Positions 40,241-47,012 of a stretch of DNA of 64,000 bases are shown one piece after another (within the stretch, counting starts at the first letter, position 1; each line of letters opens with the position of its first letter). The position numbers and the translations under genes are program-made. The stretch comes from Escherichia sp. E4742 (GTDB lineage Bacteria; Pseudomonadota; Gammaproteobacteria; Enterobacterales; Enterobacteriaceae): the NCBI RefSeq assembly GCF_005843885.1, contig NZ_CP040443.1:4216001-4280000 (forward strand), read 5' to 3'. The notes beneath the pieces are model-generated. The model had not been told where the DNA came from and made no database searches. It worked only from the letters and a program-made list of their open reading frames with translations.

Positions 40241-40393
40241 TGTGATAGATTTCAGGTGGCATTCATCAGTGAATCTTGGTTAATGTGTGCTGCTATGCGT
40301 TAAAAGATGTCAATTCGTTATTGACTGATATCAAATTATGGAATGATGAATATCATTACTATTGAAAATCCGTTGTTTCAATAGGTGATATTT

Positions 40394-41110
40394 ATGCATA
40401 AACTAATTAAGCTGTTTTCATTTTTTATTGCACTATCGATATCTCAGTGTTATGCCACTAGTAATGAATACATAAGCGCCAGTAACAGTAGGGCATTTTC
40501 ATTTTTTTTGCCTACAGGGCAAGCAATGGCTATCCAGTATCTTGATGGACTTAAAAGATATTCAGCGAGTGAGATTATAGACGACTTCAATAATAATGAA
40601 TTGAGAGCGAAGAAAAAGTATAAAGATATATTCATCATAAACTCAACAGCCCGGGCAATTAAGCAAAGTCTTGGTGATAGATTTTTTGTTCTGCTAAGGG
40701 ATAGTGATAGGGGATTTGAATCGTTTTATGCTTACTATGATAAGAAATCAGAAGGTGAGCTAGAGTTCCTTAACGAAGGCGATAATGTGGAGTTTATTTG
40801 CTCCAATATTGAAAATATTATTATGCCAAGAGCAGAGTGTTTTTCTATCGCTTTAAACCTTGAGTCTCAAAATATTCATGGAAACCATATAAAATTTTTT
40901 GATAATGCTTATAAGTCGCAAAACGCCTATAAGACTACAAAAATAACATTTATACTTTATTCTCTTCTGAAGGATAAAATTGAAAAGGACTGCGAAGAAT
41001 CTATTGAAGCATGCAACCTGGCCGCCAGGAGGTTTACGGATAATGGCGCATTACTTGACTCCATGCTTGAACCTTATGCGGATATGTTAAGTAAAATCGG
41101 TAACAATTAA
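40394..41110 (+). CDS. Exported cargo protein with tRNA_anti-like (OB-fold) features
   Basis: About 238 residues from ATG 40394 (MHKLIKLFSFFIALSISQCY-ATS gives a Sec signal peptide). The middle part, NNNELRAKKKYKDIFIINST, RFFVLLRDSDRGF, then ...LNEGDNVEFICSNIENIIMP-RAECFSI, follows the pattern of the tRNA_anti-like OB-fold domain (A-x-x-KYK-x-I...L.. G-D-x-V-x-x-x-C). The C-terminal part is helical. The DNA is visibly more AT-rich than its neighbours and lies between Q and the lysis genes, where Stx phages carry stx. Family placement is from pattern only; function unknown. Confidence 0.6.
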   Translation: MHKLIKLFSFFIALSISQCYATSNEYISASNSRAFSFFLPTGQAMAIQYLDGLKRYSASEIIDDFNNNELRAKKKYKDIFIINSTARAIKQSLGDRFFVLLRDSDRGFESFYAYYDKKSEGELEFLNEGDNVEFICSNIENIIMPRAECFSIALNLESQNIHGNHIKFFDNAYKSQNAYKTTKITFILYSLLKDKIEKDCEESIEACNLAARRFTDNGALLDSMLEPYADMLSKIGNN

Positions 41111-41231
41111 CAAGGTTACATTCCAGCCATCCTGCCAGGGCTGATTTTTTACCTCATTTACATCTATTGCTTGCTGGCTTTTTAGACAAGAGTTATTGGT
41201 ATGTCACGTTAACCAGAAAAGGGAAAAAGAC

Positions 41232-41429
41232 ATGCTAAAACAGCAGGATATGACCGAAACCGCCAGAGTGGTGTTTAATGAATTAAGCGTCACCGAACCG
41301 GCGACCGTCGGGGAAATTTCGCAGAATACTTACCTTTCACGCGAACGCTGCCAGTTAATACTGACCCAGCTTGTTATGGCGGGTCTGGCAGATTATCAGT
41401 TCGGTTGTTACAGACGCCTTCCGCAGTGA
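41232..41429 (+). CDS. Small winged-helix protein (FaeA/PapI-like)
   Basis: 65 residues, MLKQQDMTETARVVFNELSV, TVGEISQNTYLSRERCQLIL, TQLVMAGLADYQFGCYRRLP: a compact helix-turn-helix with wing, similar in size and pattern to FaeA/PapI regulators. AAAAAGACATG context at 41232. The following 41430-41579 has no gene I can support. Confidence 0.6.
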   Translation: MLKQQDMTETARVVFNELSVTEPATVGEISQNTYLSRERCQLILTQLVMAGLADYQFGCYRRLPQ

Positions 41430-41579
41430 AGGTTTTTTAATTTGTGGTAATGGGCGGCTGGTGGGTGTTAGCGGCACCTGCCAGCCATCTGCTCATGCGT
41501 TGGGGTCACAAGCAAACCTCAGGCCCATCTGCTTTGCGCAAAAGCGGTATGAGCCTATCAGAGAAGTGCTTATTGATCT

Positions 41580-42626
41580 ATGGTTGATACTGTAAAAATA
41601 TCCAGTTGTGAATTAATCAACGCTGATTGCCTGGAATTTATCCAGACTTTACCGGAAAACTCTGTCGATCTGATAGTCACAGACCCGCCATACTTTAAAG
41701 TGAAGCCCGAAGGCTGGGATAACCAGTGGAAGGGCGACGATGATTACCTGAAATGGCTGGACCAGTGTCTGGCGCAGTTCTGGCGGGTACTGAAACCTGC
41801 CGGAAGTCTTTACCTGTTCTGTGGGCATCGCCTGGCATCTGATATCGAAATCATGATGCGTGAACGTTTTAATGTGTTGAACCACATTATCTGGGCGAAA
41901 CCGTCCGGACGCTGGAACGGGTGCAATAAGGAAAGCCTGCGGGCGTATTTCCCGGCAACAGAGCGCATTCTGTTTGCTGAACATTATCAGGGACCATATC
42001 AACCCAAAAATGACGGCTACGCGACAAAGGGTCGCGAGCTTAAACAGCACGTCATGGCCCCGCTGATTTCTTACTTTCGTGATGCACGTGATTCACTGGG
42101 GATAACGTCGAAACAGATAGCGGAAGTTACCGGAAAGAAAAATATGGCTTCGCACTGGTTTGGTGCCAGTCAGTGGCAGTTACCGAACGAGGATGATTAC
42201 AGAAAACTGCAGGCGTTGTTTGCGCGTGTTGCAGCAGAAAAACATCAACGCGGTGAACTGGAAAAGCCACACCACCAGCTGGTCAGCACATACAGTGAAC
42301 TGAACCGGCAATATGTCAGTCTGCTGGAGGAGTACAAATCCCTGAGGCGTTATTTTTCCGTATCGGCTGCCGTTCCTTATACGGATGTCTGGACGCACAA
42401 GCCAGTGCAGTATTACTCCGGCAAACATCCCTGTGAAAAACCGGCGGATATGTTGCGTCAGATAATTACTGCCAGCAGTCGCCCCGGTGATTTGGTTGCG
42501 GATTTTTTCATGGGTTCAGGCTCAACAATAAAAGCGGCATTGTCGTTGGGGAGGAAAGCGGTTGGGGTGGAGCTTGAGGAAAACAGATTTAAACAGACTG
42601 TTAATGAAATTGATTTGAGTGTTTAA
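41580..42626 (+). CDS. Phage DNA methyltransferase (beta-class, N6-adenine or N4-cytosine)
   Basis: 348 residues. Motif IV VTDPPY lies near the N-terminus (about residue 35), and the AdoMet-binding motif FMGSGSTIKAALSLGRKAVG lies near the C-terminus. This order (IV before I) defines the beta class. An inserted region (about residues 140-250) includes EVTGKKNMASHWFGASQWQL, a likely helix-turn-helix-like target-recognition part. No restriction enzyme gene is adjacent, so it appears to be an orphan methylase, protecting phage DNA or altering host methylation. Specificity cannot be read from sequence. Confidence 0.88.
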   Translation: MVDTVKISSCELINADCLEFIQTLPENSVDLIVTDPPYFKVKPEGWDNQWKGDDDYLKWLDQCLAQFWRVLKPAGSLYLFCGHRLASDIEIMMRERFNVLNHIIWAKPSGRWNGCNKESLRAYFPATERILFAEHYQGPYQPKNDGYATKGRELKQHVMAPLISYFRDARDSLGITSKQIAEVTGKKNMASHWFGASQWQLPNEDDYRKLQALFARVAAEKHQRGELEKPHHQLVSTYSELNRQYVSLLEEYKSLRRYFSVSAAVPYTDVWTHKPVQYYSGKHPCEKPADMLRQIITASSRPGDLVADFFMGSGSTIKAALSLGRKAVGVELEENRFKQTVNEIDLSV

Positions 42627-42794
42627 TTTTTTATTTCTGAAATTTAAACAGAGCAAAAATAAAAGATATAATTACTAATCCTGAGAATATTTTCGGATTA
42701 TTTCAGTTGAGGTGTTTTTTTTATTCGTTATTATACGCTGCGGTTCTGAGGGGAACTCCTCTTCAAGGTGGTATCGCTCCCCCGAGGAACCAAT

Positions 42795-42870
<76 letters not shown>

Positions 42871-42873
42871 TAT

Positions 42874-42953
42874 GCGGGTATCGTATAATGGCTATTACCT
42901 CAGCTCAACCTTCTAGGCTGATGATGCGGGTTCGATTCCCGCGACCCGCTCCA
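42874..42953 (+). tRNA. tRNA-Arg (TCT)-like gene with 5-nt insertion
   Basis: 80 nt with encoded CCA, built on a glyT-like scaffold (GCGGGTATCGTATAATGGCT ... GATGCGGGTTCGATTCCCGC). Between CTCAGC and CTTCTAG there are five additional bases (TCAAC) compared with such scaffolds. With a 7-nt loop CTTCTAG the anticodon is TCT, but then the stem TCAAC/GCTGA has an A-C mismatch and the D-arm is five bases too long; pairing TCAGC/GCTGA instead gives a 12-nt loop. The acceptor also has an A-G mismatch at its base. It may be a functional variant or a decayed tRNA. Confidence 0.65.
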
Positions 42954-43432
42954 GAGAAACAAGCCTTATTGTATCGTGGCACTGGCGTATTTTTTGTTAC
43001 GTGGGGGCAGGTTGTTTTTAAAAGACATTCTGTTCTCTGGCTATGATTTGAGTTCGGTTGTAGTCACAGTGCTGTTTTTTTACAACAACGGAATGGTGCA
43101 TTATTGGTGGAGATTTTTTATTTCCTGGCAGGGCCGATGATGCACTATCCCGGTGTTGTAAATAACACTAAAGAGGTGTTCCTCAGTGCGAGGGTGGTTT
43201 ATATAGTGGTTTAGCGGGGAATCACAATATCTGTTGTAGGGATGGATATTTCGGGAGGCACCCGACACCTCGATTCTTATTACAATAAAATGATTTATTT
43301 CATGCATTGACCAACCGCCATATCTGGCGGTTTTTTTTATTCTGAATTCAGTTTCTTCATGGCTTGCTACGGCGGGCCTTTTTTATTTCCGCGCCACGCC
43401 CGGCGCACATCAAAAACCACAGAGCCTTTCAG
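42954..43432. other. Intergenic region after the tRNAs
   Basis: No convincing gene. It contains several hairpins, and a terminator AACCGCC-ATATCT-GGCGGTT with T8 at 43309-43331. A minus-strand frame of 68 codons (43101-43307) has no ribosome site and no recognisable content. Confidence 0.5.
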
Positions 43433-43520
43433 GGGTGAGCTTACGGGATGGTCAGTGTGACTTTCTCTGTGGGCTGGTCACCCCCGGGCGCAGGCTCACC
43501 CACTAAAAGGAAAAGTCACG
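43433..43520 (+). promoter_or_regulatory. Structured leader of the TerB-like gene
   Basis: GGGTGAGC (43433-43440) pairs with GCTCACCC (43494-43501), closing a 69-nt element whose inside is also GC-rich (GGCTGGTCACCCCCGGGCGC). The paired end is 19 bases before the ATG, with AAAAGGAAAAG between. This suggests a folded 5' leader that could affect translation or mark a site for a regulator. Confidence 0.45.
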
Positions 43521-43946
43521 ATGTTTGGTATTTTCAAAAAGAAAACCCGCAAAGCCATTACTGAAGTAAAGAAAATGGAGAACCGCGATGCAGTGGAGGC
43601 GACTGTCTGGGGTGCGTATTCCATTGCATTCGCCGACGGTACTTGTGATGCGAAAGAAATCGCGGTACTGGAGAAAACCATTGCAGCACTTCCTGCCTTT
43701 GCGCCGTTCTCCGGTGAGATTGCCCAGATGAGTGCCAATATCCGCGCCCGTTATGAGGCGTCACCTCGTTCTGCCAATGCCGAAGCCCTTCGTCAACTGG
43801 CTGATGTTGCCGGTACTGATGACGCAGTTAATGTGCTGTGCCTGTGTCTGGATATTGCTGACCAGGATGGCATTGGTCCGGAGGAGGAGACACAGCTCAA
43901 GAAAATTGCTCAGGCGCTGCAGTTGCCGCTGGAGCAGTACCTGTGA
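43521..43946 (+). CDS. TerB-domain protein
   Basis: 141 residues. MFGIFKKKTRKAITEVKKME then a TerB (tellurite resistance B) domain: YSIAFADGTCDAKEIAVLEK, SANAEALRQLADVAGTDDAV, CLDIADQDGIGPEEETQLKK. The acidic D-x-D/E residues typical of the TerB metal site are visible (ADGTCDAKE, ADQDGIGPEE). TerB relatives occur in stress and phage-exclusion contexts. Here it opens the lysis cluster and overlaps the next small gene by four bases. Confidence 0.82.
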   Translation: MFGIFKKKTRKAITEVKKMENRDAVEATVWGAYSIAFADGTCDAKEIAVLEKTIAALPAFAPFSGEIAQMSANIRARYEASPRSANAEALRQLADVAGTDDAVNVLCLCLDIADQDGIGPEEETQLKKIAQALQLPLEQYL

Positions 43947-44095
43947 AATGTGCGCGCCTTGTGCTGGCTACCATCCTGCTGTTTCTGGTAGTGGTGGTGG
44001 ATTTCACCGGACGGCTGATGTCGGTACTGGCAGATGGTGTGCTGGTGGCAATGGCGCTGGTCGTGCTCCGGCCTTTACTGCGTAAATCTGAATAA
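43943..44095 (+). CDS. Small phage membrane protein (50 aa)
   Basis: GTG start overlapping the TerB gene stop (GTGA). Sequence VKCARLVLATILLFLVVVVD, FTGRLMSVLADGVLVAMALV, VLRPLLRKSE: two hydrophobic helices with a basic C-terminus. It lies immediately before the holin candidates, so it may be part of the lysis or holin regulation set. Not otherwise recognised. Confidence 0.6.
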   Translation: MKCARLVLATILLFLVVVVDFTGRLMSVLADGVLVAMALVVLRPLLRKSE

Positions 44096-44187
44096 CACCA
44101 CACAAAAGGCGTCTGCGGGCGCCTTTGATTGGGTGCTGTTTTTTTACGGGCCGCTGGTGGCCCTTTTTTATTTACAGGAGAAAAAGT

Positions 44188-44577
44188 ATGTCTGAACCCT
44201 TGTCCGGTTCCGGTACGGCTGCGGCGCTCGGTGGGGCGACGGTATTCGGGCTGTTTACCGGAACGGATTTCGGGATTGTGTTTGGTGCGTTCGCCGGGGC
44301 GTTATTTGTGGCAACGATGCCGCAGGCGCTTTCAGCCTGGCGTGTGGCGGCGCATTTTCTGGTGTCGTTTATCGTCGGCGTGCTGGGAGCACGTGTGCTG
44401 TCAGCCTGGATTGCATCAAAAACAGGTTATGACGGTACATCTGCGGATGCACTGTGTGCAGTGCTGGTGTCAGTGGTGTCGGTGAAGATTCTGTCGTTCA
44501 TCCACCAGCAGGATATTGCATCACTGGTGTCCGGTCTGTTCTCCCGCCTGCGGGGCGGAGGAGGCGGCAAATGTTAA
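44188..44577 (+). CDS. Putative holin (129 aa)
   Basis: MSEPLSGSGTAAALGGATVF with three to four hydrophobic helices (FGLFTGTDFGIVFGAFAGAL, AAHFLVSFIVGVLGARVLSA, ALCAVLVSVVSVKILSFI) and a short Gly/Lys tail. This is the layout of the putative holins that precede a holin-3 family gene and an endopeptidase in many E. coli prophages. ATG 44188 after AGGAGAAAAAGT. Overlaps the next gene. Confidence 0.75.
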   Translation: MSEPLSGSGTAAALGGATVFGLFTGTDFGIVFGAFAGALFVATMPQALSAWRVAAHFLVSFIVGVLGARVLSAWIASKTGYDGTSADALCAVLVSVVSVKILSFIHQQDIASLVSGLFSRLRGGGGGKC

Positions 44578-44846
44578 GTAACCTTCCCGGATTGCTGAAC
44601 GTGGCGTTATGCATGGTTATCGTGCTGACGCTCTTTTTTTATCGACGTAAAGATTCCACGCATAAACCGCTGATGTCATGGCTGGCCTGGCTGCTGATGC
44701 TGCTTTACGCCATTGCGCCACTCAGCTATCTGTGTGGTCGCCCGTTAGCAACGGGCTGGTTGGACGTATTTTTTAATCTGTTGTTCTGCGTACTGGTAAT
44801 ACGTGCACGCGGGAACGTCACAAGAATCTTTCCATTGTTGAGGTGA
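44571..44846 (+). CDS. Phage holin family 3 protein (91 aa)
   Basis: MLSNLPGLLNVALCMVIVLT, LMSWLAWLLMLLYAIAPLSY, then WLDVFFNLLFCVLVIRARGN: three membrane helices. Fits the phage holin 3 (DUF754) family, located between another holin-like gene and the endolysin. ATG 44571 lies within the end of the previous gene (seven-base overlap) behind GGAGGAGGCGG. Confidence 0.78.
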   Translation: MLSNLPGLLNVALCMVIVLTLFFYRRKDSTHKPLMSWLAWLLMLLYAIAPLSYLCGRPLATGWLDVFFNLLFCVLVIRARGNVTRIFPLLR

Positions 44847-45226
44847 GTATGTCGGGTAAATTCAGATTCAGCCGTCGCAGTGAAAAAAATCTGGAGGGCA
44901 TCAAACCACAGCTGGTTGCTGTCGTTCGCCGTGCGCTGGAGCTGACGGAGGTTGATTTTGGTATTACGGAAGGCCTGCGCAGTAAGTATCGCCAGAAACA
45001 GCTTGTCGCGGAAGGAAAAAGTCAGACCATGAACAGCCGCCACCTGACCGGTGATGCGGTGGATGTTGTGGCCTACGTTGGTAGCCAGGTGTCATGGGAC
45101 TGGCCTCTGTACGAGAAAATCGCGCAGGCATTTAAGCAGGCTGCCGCAGAGCTGGGAACTGCCATCGAATGGGGCGGGGACTGGAAAACACTGAAAGACG
45201 GACCTCACTTTCAGTTGAAACGATAA
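44843..45226 (+). CDS. Endolysin, M15-family (VanY-like) peptidase
   Basis: 127 residues. Peptidase M15 motifs: GITEGLRSKYRQKQLVAEGK, SRHLTGDAVDVVAYV (H-x6-D zinc ligands) and GGDWKTLKDGPHFQL (terminal zinc His). Such enzymes cleave peptidoglycan cross-bridges (L-Ala-D-Glu or similar) to lyse the host, with access provided by the adjacent holins. GTG 44843 overlaps the holin stop; ATG 44849, six bases after GAGG, is an equally good or better start. Confidence 0.88.
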   Translation: MSMSGKFRFSRRSEKNLEGIKPQLVAVVRRALELTEVDFGITEGLRSKYRQKQLVAEGKSQTMNSRHLTGDAVDVVAYVGSQVSWDWPLYEKIAQAFKQAAAELGTAIEWGGDWKTLKDGPHFQLKR

Positions 45227-45235
45227 GCAAAACAA

Positions 45236-45271
45236 AACCCCGGCTGCTGGAACAGTCCGGGGTTTTTAGTT
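45236..45271 (+). terminator. Terminator after the endolysin
   Basis: AAACCCCGG-CTGCTGGAACAGT-CCGGGGTTTTT hairpin and T tract just after the endolysin stop. Confidence 0.85.
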
Positions 45272-45392
45272 TTCACGCCATGAAAAGGAACAACAAGTTG
45301 CAAAACAGCATGAGGTGAGGAAATTGTGAACAGTGAGTACGGAGAAAATCCTCGTGGGAAAGTATAAAAGATTCTTTTTGAGGTTGTCCATT

Positions 45393-45506
45393 ATGAGAGG
45401 CATAGAAGTTGAAACTCCCGCGAGCCTTGATCTGACAAGGGCTGCAGCCTTTGCAATTCGCCTTGTGGCGATCGCTGTTCTGATTTGGGCTGTGCGTTGG
45501 TGGTGA
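45393..45506 (+). CDS. Small phage membrane protein (37 aa)
   Basis: MRGIEVETPASLDLTRAAAF-AIRLVAIAVLIWAVRWW: one transmembrane helix at the C-terminus. TTTGAGG is upstream of ATG 45393. It lies directly before a small lipoprotein gene (one-base gap). The pair sits where Rz/Rz1 spanins normally are, though this protein is far shorter than Rz. Confidence 0.55.
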   Translation: MRGIEVETPASLDLTRAAAFAIRLVAIAVLIWAVRWW

Positions 45507-45507
45507 C

Positions 45508-45690
45508 ATGAGTCGAAGACACTGGACACACAGAATGCCGCGAACGGCGGCGAAATGGGCACTGGTAGCGATACTGGTGCCTTTTTTATTGGTGGGATGC
45601 GTCAGCCTGGATAAGGCGCGCCAGCTTTTCGATACAACTTCTCAGGTCTGTGAAATTGTCGACGGTGTCCGGCAGTGTATGCAGAACTGA
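45508..45690 (+). CDS. Small phage lipoprotein (60 aa)
   Basis: MSRRHWTHRMPRTAAKWALV-AILVPFLLVGC shows an N-terminal signal with lipobox LLVGC at about residue 31, followed by a short mature part (VSLDKARQLFDTTSQVCEIV-DGVRQCMQN) with two cysteines. Lipidation and position after the lysis genes suggest an outer-membrane spanin-like (Rz1-type) role, but it is not proline-rich like Rz1, so this is uncertain. Confidence 0.65.
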   Translation: MSRRHWTHRMPRTAAKWALVAILVPFLLVGCVSLDKARQLFDTTSQVCEIVDGVRQCMQN

Positions 45691-45864
45691 TCACCTGTAA
45701 GAGCAGAATATTTTGCTAAAAAATGAAGAGTGTGCCCGTGCCCGTAAAGCATGAAATTTTGTGTTTGTGGCTACTCAATAAAATAAATTCTTTCTGTCGC
45801 CACGAATATTCAAATGTTGATCAGCGCCCGGTGCGGCGACGGGCTTCGATATCAGGAGACGATG

Positions 45865-46162
45865 ATGGAAACAACAGAAAACAAACCGATTGTAATTGGT
45901 GCTGATGCTGCTCCGTTTAAGTTTGAACTGTCACAACTGGTGGAAGTACGCATCAGTGATGAATGGGGGGGAGGTTAAAGCTCGCGCTCAGTATGCGGAT
46001 GGTGAAAACCAGTACTTACTCCACTACAAAGCTGCTGATGGTCGCGCCACGACGGAGTGGTTTGGCGAGTCAATGCTGGAAGCAACAGAAGATGATCGCC
46101 ATCCAGGTTGTCCGGTATTTGCCTGCATGAAATTGCCGGAAGGCGCAGTCGTTACTGAGTAA
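45865..46162 (+). pseudogene. Frameshifted small phage protein (poly-G indel)
   Basis: The frame from ATG 45865 (METTENKPIVIGADAAPFKF, ELSQLVEVRISDEWGGG) stops at 45978. Translation in the +1 frame continues seamlessly from the run of seven G (45965-45971): EVKARAQYADGENQYLLHYK... to KLPEGAVVTE at 46162. Removing one G gives one continuous protein of about 98 residues. So the gene is either broken by a homopolymer indel, affected by a sequencing error, or uses slippage at the G7 run. Function unknown. Confidence 0.7.
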
Positions 46163-46249
46163 CAGGCATTACAGCAGCCCTTCAGCGAGGGGCTGCGATA
46201 ATGCAGGTGTTGGAGTGTGTGTAAATGATAATTACTCCCATTTCCCCGG

Positions 46250-46445
46250 GTCCTTTCCAGAATCTGAAACACCGGGGGTCATGGGACGCGCAAAAACGCG
46301 CTATTTATGAAAATTTTCAGGGAAAAAGCAGATCCGTTCTTCTTCTGGCTAATCTGTTGTTTAATATAGTTTTCTTGAAAAAAAGAAAGGATCTGGCAGC
46401 GGTGATTTTTCGCTGGAAAAAGCGTTTTGAGATCCTTTCTTCTTT
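46250..46445 (+). other. Lambda-type cos site (cosN/cosB) upstream of nu1
   Basis: CGCTATTTATGAAAATTTTC (about 46301-46320) followed by CCGTTCTTCTTC is the same as lambda DNA flanking cosN as I recall it. Upstream GGGGGTCATGGGACGCGC is the likely cosN nicking region. Downstream are inverted R-type sites AGAAAGGATCT (46384-46394) and AGATCCTTTCT (46430-46440), paralleling lambda cosB (AGAAAGGAAACG...). Located 20-200 bp before the small terminase gene, as in lambda. No gene is supported in 46163-46463. Confidence 0.75.
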
Positions 46446-46463
46446 TTGTGAGGAATATGTGCC

Positions 46464-47012
46464 GTGAAGGTTAACAAAAAGAAACTGGCAGAGATTTTTG
46501 AGTGCGATGTCAGAACAATCACTGGCTGGCAAAGTCAGGGGCTGAGAATTTTGTCGGGGGGAGGCAAAGGTATCGAGGCCATGTTCAATACTGCAGAAGC
46601 CATTGAGTGGTATGCGCAGCGGGAAAAAGATATCGAAAACGAAAAGCTCCGCAAAGAACTGGAAGATTTGCGTGCGGCTGCAGAATCAGATTTACAACCC
46701 GGCACCATTGACTATGAACGCTATCGGCTCACCAAAGCACAGGCTGACGCACAGGAGCTGAAAAATGCCCGCGAAGAAGGACTGGTGCTGGAAACGGAAT
46801 TGTTTACCTTCATTCTGCAACGTGTGGCACAGGAGATTTCGGGGATACTTGTACGTGTGCCGCTGACATTACAGCGTAAATATCCGGATATTTCACCTTC
46901 ACACCTTGATGTGGTGAAAACTGAAATCGCAAAAGCCTCCAACGTTGCAGCTAAAGCCGGTGAGAACACAGGCAGGTGGATTGATGATTTCAAACGCACA
47001 GAAGGCAGCTAA
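46464..47012 (+). CDS. Small terminase subunit (lambda Nu1-like)
   Basis: 182 residues from GTG 46464. The N-terminal winged helix (VNKKKLAEIFECDVRTITGW, QSQGLRILSGGGKGIEA) binds cosB, and a coiled coil follows (EKDIENEKLRKELEDLRAAA). Lambda Nu1 is 181 residues with the same start. It recognises the cos region just upstream. Overlaps the large subunit by 29 bases. Confidence 0.92.
   Translation: MKVNKKKLAEIFECDVRTITGWQSQGLRILSGGGKGIEAMFNTAEAIEWYAQREKDIENEKLRKELEDLRAAAESDLQPGTIDYERYRLTKAQADAQELKNAREEGLVLETELFTFILQRVAQEISGILVRVPLTLQRKYPDISPSHLDVVKTEIAKASNVAAKAGENTGRWIDDFKRTEGS

Noticed and set aside
41649..42050. 133-codon frame antisense to the methyltransferase
   Set aside because: Complement of a well-supported gene with conserved catalytic motifs; no independent support.
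40241..42790. Shiga toxin genes at the canonical position downstream of Q
   Set aside because: The only exported protein there (40394-41110) has no resemblance to StxA or StxB; no stx sequence is visible.
43101..43307. 68-codon minus-strand frame between tRNAs and TerB gene
   Set aside because: No ribosome site, opposite to all late genes, ends in a terminator region; more likely untranslated.
45723..45905. 60-codon frame before the frameshifted gene
   Set aside because: No good Shine-Dalgarno; it overlaps a better-supported start at 45865 and has low-information composition.
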